Origin: Microbacterium sp. LWO13-1.2
GTDB taxonomy: Bacteria; Actinomycetota; Actinomycetes; Actinomycetales; Microbacteriaceae
Assembly: GCF_038397725.1 (NCBI RefSeq)
Contig: NZ_CP151634.1
Span: 1,116,001 to 1,180,000 of the forward strand
DNA length: 64,000 bases
Direction of reading: 5' to 3'
The stretch's first letter is position 1, and each line of letters begins with the position of its first letter. Below are positions 18,995 through 27,771 of the stretch, in pieces. The notes beneath the pieces were generated by a model. That model had not been told where the DNA came from. It saw nothing but the letters and a program-made list of their open reading frames with translations, and searched no databases. Made by a program: the position numbers and the translations under genes.

Positions 18995-20791
18995 ATGACT
19001 CGTATGCGTGCGGTGGATGCCGCCGTGGCCATCCTGGTGAAGGAGGGCGCCACCGAGGCGTTCGGCCTTCCCGGGGCGGCGATCAACCCGTTCTACTCCG
19101 CGATGCGCGCCAACGGCGGCATCCGGCACACCCTGGCCCGTCACGTCGAGGGCGCAGCCCACATGGCCGACGGCTACACCCGTGCCGCCGACGGCAACAT
19201 CGGCCTCTGCATCGGCACGTCCGGCCCAGCCGGCACCGACATGATCACCGGCCTCTACGCCGCGTGGGCCGATTCGCTGCCGATCCTCTGCATCACCGGC
19301 CAGGCGCCGGTGGCGAAGCTGCACAAGGAGGACTTCCAGGCGGTCGACATCGAGACCATCGCGAAGCCGCTCACGAAGATGGCGATGACCGTCCTCGAGG
19401 CGGCCCAGGTTCCCGGTGCCTTCCAGAAGGCCTTCCAGCTGATGCGCGAGGGGCGGCCGGGGCCGGTGCTCATCGACCTGCCGATCGACGTGCAGCAGAC
19501 CGAGATCGAGTTCGACATCGACACGTACGAGCCGCTTCCGGTGGCCAGACCTGCGGCATCCCGCCGTCAGGCCGAGAAGGCGATCGACATGCTCACCGCG
19601 AGCGCACGCCCGCTGATCGTCGCGGGTGGCGGCATCATCAATGCCGGTGCGTCGGAGCAGCTCGTGGAGCTGGCCGAGATCCTCGGCGTCCCGGTGATCC
19701 CGACCCTGATGGGCTGGGGCACGATCCCCGACGACCACGAGCTGAACGCCGGCATGGTGGGTCTGCAGACGTCGCACCGCTACGGCAACCAGACCATGCT
19801 CGCGGCCGACTTCGTGATCGGCATCGGCAACCGGTGGGCGAACCGTCACACCGGCAGCGTCGAGAAGTACACCGAGGGCCGTACGTTCGTGCACGTCGAC
19901 ATCGAGCCGACGCAGATCGGTCGCGTGTTCGCTCCCGACTTCGGGATCGTCTCGGATGCCGGGGCCGCCCTCGACGCCTTCATCGAGGTCGCTCGGGAGC
20001 GTCGTACCGCTGGCACCCTGCCGGACTACTCGGCATGGGCGGCGGAGAGCCGCGAGCGCAAGGCGACGCTTCAGCGCAAGACGCACTTCGACAACGTGCC
20101 GATGAAGCCGCAGCGCGTCTACGAGGAGATGAACCGCGCCTTCGGCAAGGACGTCACCTACGTCACGACCATCGGCCTCTCGCAGATCGCCGGCGCACAG
20201 CTGCTGCACGTGTTTGGTCCTCGCCGGTGGATCAACGCCGCGCAGGCCGGGCCGCTCGGCTGGACCGGCCCCGCCGCCCTCGGCGTGGTCCGCGGCAAGC
20301 CGGGGGAGACCGTGGTCGCGCTGTCCGGCGACTACGACTTCCAGTTCATGATCGAAGAGCTCGCGGTGGGCGCGCAGCACAAGCTGCCCTATATCCACGT
20401 CGTGGTGAACAACAGCTATCTGGGGCTCATCCGCCAGTCGCAGCGCCCGTTCGACATGGATTACCACGTCTCGCTCGCCTTCGACAACGTCAACTCGCCC
20501 CACGTCGAGGGCAGCACGGCGAACGGCTACGGCGTCGACCACGTCAAGGTCGCCGAGGGCCTGGGCTGCAAGGCGATCCGTGTGGAGCGGCCCGAGGATC
20601 TGGCCGCGGCGTTCACCGAGGCCCAGGCGCTCATCGAGCGGTTCCAGGTGCCCGTCGTGGTCGAGGCGATCCTGGAGCGCGTGACCAACGTGCCGATGGG
20701 CGCCGAGATCGACAGCATCAACGAGTTCGAAGATCTCGCGATCACGCCGGAGGATGCTCCGACGGCGATCCTCTCTCTCGCCAGGGTCTGA
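18995..20791 (+). CDS. gcl: glyoxylate carboligase
   Basis: ThDP/FAD enzyme joining two glyoxylates into tartronate semialdehyde plus CO2. The 598-residue protein aligns by eye with E. coli Gcl over its full length: [50 protein letters not shown], and the ThDP motif GDYDFQF with [10 protein letters not shown]. Val51 sits where other ThDP enzymes carry the conserved glutamate, a hallmark of this enzyme. The ATG follows AACAGGAGAC. The frame is open far upstream through glxR, but only this start fits. The stop is one base from the next start. Confidence 0.96.
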   Translation: MTRMRAVDAAVAILVKEGATEAFGLPGAAINPFYSAMRANGGIRHTLARHVEGAAHMADGYTRAADGNIGLCIGTSGPAGTDMITGLYAAWADSLPILCITGQAPVAKLHKEDFQAVDIETIAKPLTKMAMTVLEAAQVPGAFQKAFQLMREGRPGPVLIDLPIDVQQTEIEFDIDTYEPLPVARPAASRRQAEKAIDMLTASARPLIVAGGGIINAGASEQLVELAEILGVPVIPTLMGWGTIPDDHELNAGMVGLQTSHRYGNQTMLAADFVIGIGNRWANRHTGSVEKYTEGRTFVHVDIEPTQIGRVFAPDFGIVSDAGAALDAFIEVARERRTAGTLPDYSAWAAESRERKATLQRKTHFDNVPMKPQRVYEEMNRAFGKDVTYVTTIGLSQIAGAQLLHVFGPRRWINAAQAGPLGWTGPAALGVVRGKPGETVVALSGDYDFQFMIEELAVGAQHKLPYIHVVVNNSYLGLIRQSQRPFDMDYHVSLAFDNVNSPHVEGSTANGYGVDHVKVAEGLGCKAIRVERPEDLAAAFTEAQALIERFQVPVVVEAILERVTNVPMGAEIDSINEFEDLAITPEDAPTAILSLARV

Positions 20792-20792
20792 C

Positions 20793-23273
20793 ATGCGGCT
20801 GGTCATCGCTCCGGACAAGTTCAAGGGGTCGCTCACGGCTCCCGAGGTGGCCGAACGGGTCGCCTCGGGGGCTCGTCGAGCCGACTCCTCGATCGAAGTC
20901 CTCACCGTCCCCGTCGCCGATGGCGGCGAGGGAACGCTCGACGCCGTGCTCGCAGCCGGGTTCGAGCAGCGCACCGCGGTGGTGGCCGGCCCCACGGGTG
21001 CGCAGGTCGAGGCGGCGTTCGCCGTGCGCGATGATGAGGCGGTCGTCGAGATGGCGCGGGCATCAGGACTCGATCTGCTTCCCGAGGGCCGCAAAGACGC
21101 CCTCGGCGCGACGAGTCTGGGCACCGGTCAGCTCGTGCGGGCGGCGCTGGATGCCGGATGCCGGCGGATCGTGCTCGGAATCGGCGGCAGTGCGTCCACC
21201 GACGGCGGCGCCGGCCTGCTGCAAGGGCTCGGCGCGCGCTTCCTCGACGATGCGGGTCGCGAGCTTCCGCTCGGTGGTGCCGCTCTTGCGCGCCTGGCCG
21301 GGGTCGACCTGACGGGCCTCGATCCGCGCATCGCCGAGGCGGAGATCGTTCTCGCCAGCGACGTCGACAACGTGCTCGTCGGGCCGACGGGCGCCGCAGC
21401 GGTGTTCGGCCCGCAGAAGGGCGCCTCGCCAGACGATGTCGCTGTGCTGGATGCCGCACTCGCGCATCTGGTCGCGGTGCTCGGCGCGGCCCGTGGCGCG
21501 CTTCCGGTCCCGGCCGCTGAGGCGGCGTCGAGTGCCGGCGCCGGAGCGGCGGGCGGGGTCGGTTTCGCGGCCATCGCTCTGGGCGCCGTCCGACGAGCGG
21601 GCATCGACGTCGTCCTGGAGATGACAGCTCTGGCCGATCGTCTGCGCGGGGCTGATGCCGTCATCACCGGCGAGGGCAGCCTCGACGAGCAGAGCCTGAT
21701 GGGCAAGACTCCGATCGGGGTCGCCCGTGCCGCAGCCGCTGCCGGGGTTCCCGTGTACGCCGTGTGCGGGCGCAGCACGCTCTCCGCAGAGGTCGTCGCC
21801 GATGCCGGTTTCGCCGGGGTGCGCGCGCTCTCGGAGCTGGAGCCGGATCCCGAGCGGAGCATGAAGAACGCCGGGGTGCTGCTCGAAGAGCTCGCAGAGA
21901 GTATGGTGCGGGCCATGCCGGTGCCACGCTACGACGTCGTCCTTCGCGGCCGCGCGCTCATCGACGGCGCATTCGCGGATGCTGAGATCGGCGTGCGCGC
22001 TGGCCGCATCGCTCGGATCGCTCCTGCCGGGGCCGAACTGGATGCCGACCACATCGTCGAACTCGCCGACGACGAGGTGCTGCTCCCCGGCCTCGTCGAC
22101 ACGCACGTGCACGTCAACGAGCCCGGCCGCACCGAGTGGGAGGGCTTCGAATCCGCGACGCGCGCCGCCGCAGCCGGCGGCGTCACCACCATCGTCGACA
22201 TGCCGCTGAACAGCATCCCGCCGACCGTCTCGGTCGCAGCCCTCGATGAGAAGCGTGCCGTCGCCGATGGCCGCGTCTTCGTCGACGTCGGATTCTGGGG
22301 CGGTGCCGTTCCGGGCAATCTCGCCGACCTGGCGCCGTTGCACGACGAAGGCGTCTTCGGTTTCAAGTGCTTCCTGCTGCCGTCGGGCGTCGACGAGTTC
22401 CCCGACCTGTCGGTGAAAGAGATGCGTCAGGCGATGGCGGTGCTCGCCGGCCTCGGATCGATGTTGATCGTGCACGCCGAAGACGCGCACATCATCGAGG
22501 AATCCGTGCAGCCGGGCAGCCGCGAGTACGCGCCGTTCCTCGCTTCGCGCCCTCGGTCCGCCGAGGACGCGGCGATCGCCGAAGTCATCCGCGGGGCCGT
22601 CGACACCGGCGTGCGGGCGCACATCCTGCACCTGTCCAACGCCGATTCGCTGGGCCGCATCGCCGCTGCCCGCGCCGACGGCGTCGACCTGACCGTCGAG
22701 ACGTGTCCGCACTACCTGACGCTCGCCGCCGAAGACATTCCGGCCGGAAACACGGCGTTCAAGTGCTGCCCGCCGATCCGCGAGGAGGGCAACCGCGACG
22801 AGCTGTGGCGAGGACTCGCCGACGGTGTGATCGACTTCATCGTCTCGGACCACTCGCCCTCCACGCCCGAGATGAAGTTCGCCGGCGACGGAGACTTCGC
22901 GGTCGCGTGGGGTGGCATCGCCTCACTGCAGCTGGGTCTTCCGCTGGTGTGGACGGAGGCCCGCCGACGCGGTCTCACGCTCGAGCACGTCGTCGCGCTC
23001 ATGTCCGCGAAGCCGGCGGATCGCGTCGGATTGTCCGACAAGGGCCGCATCCGCGAAGGCAACGCGGCGGACTTCGCCGTCTTCGCTCCTGACGAGACGT
23101 TCACCGTGGATGCTGCGGCGCTGGCGCACCGGCATCCGATCACCCCCTACGACGGCCGCGAGCTGAGCGGTGTCGTGCGGTCGACCTACCTGGCCGGGAT
23201 TCCGGTCGAGAAGGACGTTCCGCGCGGACGGCTGCTGCGTCGCGCCGGTATCGAGAATGGAGCACGCTCATGA
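20793..23273 (+). CDS. glxK-allB: fused glycerate kinase - allantoinase (GlxK::AllB)
   Basis: One uninterrupted 826-codon frame encodes two enzymes normally separate. Residues 1 to ~370 are a type-1 glycerate kinase (APDKFKGSLTAPEVA, VADGGEGT, IGGSASTDGG near 128-137, ITGEGSLDEQSLMGKTP), which phosphorylates D-glycerate. From ~375 to the end is a full cyclic amidohydrolase of the allantoinase type: zinc motif DTHVHVNEPG, carboxylated-lysine motif FGFKCFL, IVHAED, ILHLSNAD and SDHSPSTPEMK, hydrolysing allantoin to allantoate. In-frame ATGs at 21903 and 21915, where AllB would start, allow internal initiation, but only a weak AGAG precedes them and no stop separates the parts. A lost glxK stop, a real bifunctional protein or a sequencing error are the options. 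Confidence 0.88.
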   Translation: MRLVIAPDKFKGSLTAPEVAERVASGARRADSSIEVLTVPVADGGEGTLDAVLAAGFEQRTAVVAGPTGAQVEAAFAVRDDEAVVEMARASGLDLLPEGRKDALGATSLGTGQLVRAALDAGCRRIVLGIGGSASTDGGAGLLQGLGARFLDDAGRELPLGGAALARLAGVDLTGLDPRIAEAEIVLASDVDNVLVGPTGAAAVFGPQKGASPDDVAVLDAALAHLVAVLGAARGALPVPAAEAASSAGAGAAGGVGFAAIALGAVRRAGIDVVLEMTALADRLRGADAVITGEGSLDEQSLMGKTPIGVARAAAAAGVPVYAVCGRSTLSAEVVADAGFAGVRALSELEPDPERSMKNAGVLLEELAESMVRAMPVPRYDVVLRGRALIDGAFADAEIGVRAGRIARIAPAGAELDADHIVELADDEVLLPGLVDTHVHVNEPGRTEWEGFESATRAAAAGGVTTIVDMPLNSIPPTVSVAALDEKRAVADGRVFVDVGFWGGAVPGNLADLAPLHDEGVFGFKCFLLPSGVDEFPDLSVKEMRQAMAVLAGLGSMLIVHAEDAHIIEESVQPGSREYAPFLASRPRSAEDAAIAEVIRGAVDTGVRAHILHLSNADSLGRIAAARADGVDLTVETCPHYLTLAAEDIPAGNTAFKCCPPIREEGNRDELWRGLADGVIDFIVSDHSPSTPEMKFAGDGDFAVAWGGIASLQLGLPLVWTEARRRGLTLEHVVALMSAKPADRVGLSDKGRIREGNAADFAVFAPDETFTVDAAALAHRHPITPYDGRELSGVVRSTYLAGIPVEKDVPRGRLLRRAGIENGARS

Positions 23274-23758
23274 TCAACTCCTCAGAAGAACTGGAGGTCG
23301 GTCAGACCGCCCCCGACTTCTCCCTCACCGACGCGACCGGCACGGTGCGCACCCTCGCAGAGCTGCGCGGCACGCCGGTGATCGTCTACTTCTACCCGGC
23401 CGCCTTCACCCCGGGCTGCACGACCGAAGCATGCGACTTCCGTGACAATCTCGGCTCCTTCCAGGGGGCGGGCTACGCGGTCATCGGGATCTCGCCCGAC
23501 CCGGTCGCGAAGCTCGCCGAGTTCGCGGCGGAGGAGCAGCTGAGCTTCCCGCTGCTCTCCGACGAGAGCGCGGACGTTGCCAAGGCGTGGGGAGCGTGGG
23601 GGCAGAAGACCCGCAACGGGCGCACCTTCGACGGATTGATCCGCACGACGGCCGTCATCGACGCAGCGGGTGTGGTCACGTCGATCGAGTACAACGTCGA
23701 CCCGGCAGGGCACGTCGCCCGGCTCCGGGAGTCGCTTGCGATGCAGAGCGGAGAGTGA
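23270..23758 (+). CDS. peroxiredoxin, BCP/PrxQ type
   Basis: Thiol peroxidase of 162 residues. Peroxidatic Cys50 and resolving Cys55 (FTPGCTTEAC) are spaced five residues apart as in PrxQ. The ATG overlaps the allB stop (ATGA), so it is translationally tied to a ureide operon. Xanthine oxidation can, and urate oxidase does, yield H2O2, so local peroxide removal is the likely reason for its position. A general-purpose bcp gene elsewhere in the genome is probable but unseen. Confidence 0.9.
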   Translation: MINSSEELEVGQTAPDFSLTDATGTVRTLAELRGTPVIVYFYPAAFTPGCTTEACDFRDNLGSFQGAGYAVIGISPDPVAKLAEFAAEEQLSFPLLSDESADVAKAWGAWGQKTRNGRTFDGLIRTTAVIDAAGVVTSIEYNVDPAGHVARLRESLAMQSGE

Positions 23759-23761
23759 CGG

Positions 23762-24259
23762 ATGCTGCTCGATGAGTTCAACCGCGCGGATCGGAGCGAC
23801 GCCATCGCCGTGCTCCGGCCCTGCGTCGACGTGACGCGATGGTGTCAGGAGATCGCCGATCGCCGGCCGTATGCCACCGTCGACGACTTCTTGGCTGAGG
23901 CCGCTCGAGCCGCCGACCCCTTCACCGCCCAAGAGATCGAGGCGGCTCTGGCGCACCATCCGCGGATCGGTGAGCGTGCCGACGGCCAGAGCCGCGAGGC
24001 GACGATGTCGCGTTCGGAGCAGGCGGGCATCGACCCCGCGGACAGCGAGATCCAGCAGGCGCTTCAAGCGGGGAACCGGCGCTACGAAGAGCAGTTCGGT
24101 CGGGTCTTCCTGATCCGTGCTGCCGGCCGAAGTGCCGACCAGATCCTGTCGATTCTGCAGGATCGCCTGCAGAATGATGCCGTCGCCGAGGAACGCGTCG
24201 TCGCAGGTCAACTGCGCGAGATCGCGCTGCTCCGATTGAAAGGAACCGTGACCGCATGA
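23762..24259 (+). CDS. uraD: OHCU decarboxylase
   Basis: Decarboxylates 2-oxo-4-hydroxy-4-carboxy-5-ureidoimidazoline to (S)-allantoin, the last step of urate breakdown. The 165-residue all-helical protein carries the family HHPRIGERA motif with the catalytic His66, preceded by PFTAQEIEAALA, and the conserved NRRYEEQFGRVFLIRAAGRS in the second half. It overlaps the start of hiuH by ATGA and follows the peroxiredoxin by 3 bases. Confidence 0.93.
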   Translation: MLLDEFNRADRSDAIAVLRPCVDVTRWCQEIADRRPYATVDDFLAEAARAADPFTAQEIEAALAHHPRIGERADGQSREATMSRSEQAGIDPADSEIQQALQAGNRRYEEQFGRVFLIRAAGRSADQILSILQDRLQNDAVAEERVVAGQLREIALLRLKGTVTA

Positions 24260-24609
24260 GTGCATCGCCTACCGTCTCGCACATCACGACGCACGTGCTC
24301 GATGCCGTGCAGGGGCTTCCCGCCTCTGGTGTGGCGGTCCAGTTGTCCGCTCTCCGTGACGGGGAGTGGCAGCTCCTGGCCGAAGCCGTGACCGATGCCG
24401 ATGGCCGAGCGAAGCAGCTCGGCCCGGAGACTGTCCCCGCCGGCGCCTACCGCCTCCGGTTCGACACCGGAGCGTACTTCGCGACCCGGAGCATTCCGAC
24501 CTTTTTTCCGGAGGCGCAGCTCACCTTCGTCATTGATGACGAAGCACGCCACTATCACGTGCCGTTGCTGCTGAGCCCCTTCGCCTATTCGACCTACCGA
24601 GGAAGCTGA
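24256..24609 (+). CDS. hiuH: 5-hydroxyisourate hydrolase (transthyretin-like)
   Basis: Hydrolyses 5-hydroxyisourate, the product of urate oxidase, to OHCU. At 117 residues it has the expected length, with the HITTHVLDAVQGLPASGV N-terminus (His9 in the active site), the YRLRFDTG strand, and the diagnostic C-terminal YRGS tetrapeptide (114-117). It lies between uraD and uox, with an ATGA overlap at its start. Confidence 0.95.
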   Translation: MSASPTVSHITTHVLDAVQGLPASGVAVQLSALRDGEWQLLAEAVTDADGRAKQLGPETVPAGAYRLRFDTGAYFATRSIPTFFPEAQLTFVIDDEARHYHVPLLLSPFAYSTYRGS

Positions 24610-24615
24610 ACCATC

Positions 24616-25569
24616 ATGACCGACACCCTGACTCGCTCGACGGAGACCGAGAACATGACCGAGACCGACCGCATCGTCCTGGGCCACAACCAATACGGCA
24701 AAGCGGAGGTCCGCGTCGTCAAGGTGACTCGCGACAGCGAACGACACGAGATCGAAGATCTGAACGTCACCTCGCAGTTGCGCGGCGACTTCCAGGCCGC
24801 GCACCTGGCGGGCGACAACGCGCACGTCGTGGCCACCGATACCCAGAAGAACACCATCTTCGCCTTCGCCCGCGACGGCATCGGCTCGCCCGAGAAGTTC
24901 CTGCTGCGCCTGTCCGACCACTTCACGGGTGAGTTCGCCTGGGTCGACGGCGGACGTTGGCTCGCCGAGAGCTACACCTGGGACCGCATCCAGGTCGACG
25001 GCGCAGACCACGATCACTCGTTCGTCCGCAACGGCCAGGTCACACGTACCGCGGTCGTCGTCGCCGAGGGGCAGAGGCGGCACATCATCGCGGGGCTCAA
25101 GGGCCTCACCGTGCTGAAGACCACGCAGTCGGGATTCGTCGGCTACCCCAAGGATCGATACACCTCGCTGCAGGAGACGACCGACCGCATCCTCGCGACC
25201 GATGTCACCGCTCGCTGGCGCTATGCCGAGGGTGAAGGTGCGCGAGACCTCGACTTCACCGCGATCTACGACGACGTCAAGCGACTGCTCCTGGAGGAAT
25301 TCACCCGTCGCTATTCGGCAGCTCTGCAGACGACTCTGTTCGACATGGGGCGCCTCGTGCTCGAAGCGCACCCCGAGATCGCCGAGATCCGCCTGTCGAT
25401 GCCGAACAAGCACCACTTCGTCGTCGATCTCTCCCCGTTCGGACTCGACAACCCGAACGAGGTCTTCTTCGCCTCCGACCGTTCCTACGGCCTGATCGAG
25501 GCGACCGTGACCCGCGAGGGACAGGCCGAGGTTCCGCAGGCTTGGGAGGCGGCGACCTCCTTCTGCTGA
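24616..25569 (+). CDS. uox: urate oxidase (uricase)
   Basis: Cofactor-free oxidase converting urate and O2 to 5-hydroxyisourate and H2O2. The 317-residue protein has two T-fold repeats: NQYGKAEVRVVKV near the start, the conserved DTQKNTIFAFARDG region, HSFVRNGQVTRTAVV, LKTTQSGFVGYPKDRYTSL, and MPNKHHFVVDLSPFGLDNPNEVF near the C-terminus. The ATG at 24616 has GAGGAAG upstream. A second ATG at 24655, also with a fair site, would give 304 residues, closer to the usual length. Last gene of the operon, followed by a hairpin. Confidence 0.95.
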   Translation: MTDTLTRSTETENMTETDRIVLGHNQYGKAEVRVVKVTRDSERHEIEDLNVTSQLRGDFQAAHLAGDNAHVVATDTQKNTIFAFARDGIGSPEKFLLRLSDHFTGEFAWVDGGRWLAESYTWDRIQVDGADHDHSFVRNGQVTRTAVVVAEGQRRHIIAGLKGLTVLKTTQSGFVGYPKDRYTSLQETTDRILATDVTARWRYAEGEGARDLDFTAIYDDVKRLLLEEFTRRYSAALQTTLFDMGRLVLEAHPEIAEIRLSMPNKHHFVVDLSPFGLDNPNEVFFASDRSYGLIEATVTREGQAEVPQAWEAATSFC

Positions 25570-25583
25570 ACAGCCCTGCACGC

Positions 25584-25616
25584 CCTGAGGCTCATGACGA
25601 CAGCATGAGCCTCAGG
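25584..25616. terminator. bidirectional hairpin between uox and the convergent membrane-protein gene
   Basis: CCTGAGGCTCATG, 7-base loop, and the exact reverse complement. The distal arm overlaps the stop codon region of the minus-strand gene. Confidence 0.8.
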
Positions 25617-26076
25617 TGCGCGCCGGTGTTTTGCGTGACCGCGCGATGATGATCACGGCGATGATGGCGAGCACCGCGCTCACGATGGGACCGAAGCCCA
25701 CGAGGAGATAGGCGGACCTGTCGCCCCCGAAGGCGGGGTCGAGCGCAGCGGACAAGGGCATCGGCGCGAGGAAAATCGGGATGAGCACCTGCAGGGCGGC
25801 GAAGATGATCGACCAGACCAGAGCGATGCGGGATCCGCGGTGAGCGAGGACGCCGAGGTAGATCGTGGCAGCGACAAGGACGACGGCGAGCACGCCGAGT
25901 GCAAGGGGGACGTGAGCGAATGCACCGCTCAGGCCTTCTGCGCCGAGCATCGAGAATCCAGCGGTCAGCGAGTACCACGCAAGAATGGCCGGCCCGAGAG
26001 CGGAAATCCAGACGAAGACCGCGGCGCGCAGGTTGGTCGATGTCGCCGAATGAGCGGGGTGCAGAGCATCGGTCAC
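25612..26076 (-). CDS. small four-helix membrane protein, unknown function
   Basis: 154 residues with four clear hydrophobic segments (about 17-40, 54-75, 84-103 and 122-146) and a short basic tail ending KTPART. No family was recognised. The GTG start at 26076 has AAAGGAG 6-7 bases upstream. It follows the DUF808 gene by 30 bases on the same strand and may be cotranscribed with it. Confidence 0.65.
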   Translation of the reverse strand: MTDALHPAHSATSTNLRAAVFVWISALGPAILAWYSLTAGFSMLGAEGLSGAFAHVPLALGVLAVVLVAATIYLGVLAHRGSRIALVWSIIFAALQVLIPIFLAPMPLSAALDPAFGGDRSAYLLVGFGPIVSAVLAIIAVIIIARSRKTPART

Positions 26077-26106
26077 GGGAGGCTCCTTTGGTCGGTCAGC
26101 GGCCGG

Positions 26107-27024
26107 TCAGACGTGAACGTCTGCCGGGGACACCTCGCCCTCGTGGAAGTTCGGCTTCTTGCCCAGCATCCGCACGACCAGCAGTACCAGCCCGACGATT
26201 GCGAGGCCCAACGCCAGGCCGGCGATCGCGGAGAAGAGCGTGTCGCCGATCCAGACGATGACGGGCCCGAGAGGTTCGAGGGCGTGCTCGATGCCGTGCA
26301 GGATGTCGGCACCGAAGTGCACACCCACCTCGGCGAGGTTCACGAGCACGAGGTGGCCACCGACCCAGAGCATCGCGACGGTCCCGAGGATGCTGATGAA
26401 GCGGAACACGGCGGGCATCGAGTTCACGATGCGGTTGCCGGTGCGGACGACGTGCGCGGTGCCGCTCTGGGCCATCCGCAAGCCGATGTCGTCGATCTTC
26501 ACCAGCAGCGCCACTGCACCGTAGACGACACCGGTCATCAGCAGGGCGATGACCGAGAGCACGGCGAGGGTCATCCAGATGCCCATGTCCGCGTCGAGGC
26601 CGGCGAGCGAGATGAGCATGATCTCAGTGGAGAGGATCAGGTCGGTGCGCACGGCGCCGAGGACGAGGCGCTTCTCATCGCGGGACTCCTCCTCGCCGTG
26701 TCCGTGCTGCACTCCGAACCACTCCAGCACCTTCTCGGCGCCTTCGAAGCACAGATACGCGCCACCGATGATGAGCAGGTACGGCAGCACGAACGGCGCG
26801 AAAGCCGTCAGCAGAAGTGCGGCCGGGATGATGACGAGGAACTTGTTCGCCAGCGATCCGAGGGCGATCTTGCCGACGACCGGCAGCTCTCGTGCGGGCG
26901 TGATGCCCTGGACGTATTGCGGGGTCACGGCGGCATCGTCGATGACGACGCCCGCGGCTTTCGCGGATGCCTTGAGCGCTGCGCTCAGGATGTCGTCGAC
27001 GACGGCGAGCAGACCAACCGACAT
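26107..27024 (-). CDS. DUF808/YedI-family inner-membrane protein
   Basis: Multi-spanning membrane protein (305 residues) of the DUF808 family, function unknown. The N-terminal region (DDILSAALKASAKAAGVVIDD, then ALGSLANKFLVI), the LLIIGGAYLCFEGAEKVLEW segment near residue 90, and the charged loop followed by RTDLILSTEIMLISLA are the family's conserved blocks. The ATG is preceded by GGGGG. It is divergent from msrA across a 195-base gap in which no other gene was seen. Confidence 0.85.
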   Translation of the reverse strand: MSVGLLAVVDDILSAALKASAKAAGVVIDDAAVTPQYVQGITPARELPVVGKIALGSLANKFLVIIPAALLLTAFAPFVLPYLLIIGGAYLCFEGAEKVLEWFGVQHGHGEEESRDEKRLVLGAVRTDLILSTEIMLISLAGLDADMGIWMTLAVLSVIALLMTGVVYGAVALLVKIDDIGLRMAQSGTAHVVRTGNRIVNSMPAVFRFISILGTVAMLWVGGHLVLVNLAEVGVHFGADILHGIEHALEPLGPVIVWIGDTLFSAIAGLALGLAIVGLVLLVVRMLGKKPNFHEGEVSPADVHV

Positions 27025-27219
27025 GTGTCCCCCTGTGTGTGGATTCGGTTAGCAACTCTATCCACGTCGGATGGCGCGGCGAACGCCGGAGCGTGCGCTC
27101 CGAAGCGGGACGCGCAAGACTGGTGACATCGCGGGACCAAAACGAAGCATCCGTGCGTTGTACCCGGTGGTGCCACGAGCCGGCGGCACCAGACTCATCA
27201 GCATCGAGGAGCAGACACC

Positions 27220-27753
27220 ATGAGCGACACCGGAAACATCACCCGCACCCCAGGCGCTGAGACGGCGGTCCTCGCCGGCGGATGCTTCTGGGGCATGGAA
27301 GACCTGATCCGCCGCCAGCCCGGCGTGCTCGGTACGCGCGTCGGCTACACCGGCGGATCGAACGATCACGCCACCTACCGGAACCACCCGGGGCACGCCG
27401 AGGCCGTCGAGATCGTCTTCGATCCGACCAAGACGACGTACCGCGACATCCTCGCCTTCTTCTTCCAGATCCACGACCCGTCGACCCTGGACCGCCAGGG
27501 CAACGACGTCGGCTCGAGCTACCGCTCGGCGATCTTCCCGCTCTCGCCCGAGCAGGAGCAGGTCGCGCGCGACACCATCGCCGACGTGGATGCGTCCGGC
27601 CTCTGGCCGGCGAAGGCCGTCACCGCGATCGAGCCGGAGGGGCCGTTCTGGGAGGCCGAGCCCGAGCACCAGGACTACCTGATCCGCTACCCCAACGGCT
27701 ACACGTGCCACTTCCCTCGTGCGGGTTGGGTGCTGCCGCGGCGCGAGGCCTGA
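27220..27753 (+). CDS. msrA: peptide methionine sulfoxide reductase A
   Basis: Repairs oxidised methionine (S-sulfoxide) in proteins using thioredoxin. The 177-residue protein carries the catalytic GGCFWGME with nucleophile Cys22, [29 protein letters not shown], and the [16 protein letters not shown] block. No resolving cysteine pair like that of E. coli MsrA's C-terminal tail was seen. GAGGAGCAGACACC upstream is a strong ribosome site. Confidence 0.96.
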   Translation: MSDTGNITRTPGAETAVLAGGCFWGMEDLIRRQPGVLGTRVGYTGGSNDHATYRNHPGHAEAVEIVFDPTKTTYRDILAFFFQIHDPSTLDRQGNDVGSSYRSAIFPLSPEQEQVARDTIADVDASGLWPAKAVTAIEPEGPFWEAEPEHQDYLIRYPNGYTCHFPRAGWVLPRREA

Positions 27754-27771
27754 CCCCGCGCATCGCCGGCG

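Noticed and set aside
17049..21124. Long minus-strand frames opposite hyi, glxR and gcl
   Set aside because: Arg/Asp/Gly-rich compositions without motifs, fully opposite genes with strong family matches.
20754..23273. Frameshift or mis-assembly explaining the glxK-allB fusion
   Set aside because: Both halves are in the same frame and complete, so no insertion or deletion is needed; only a single-base stop loss could be an artefact, and that is noted in the finding.
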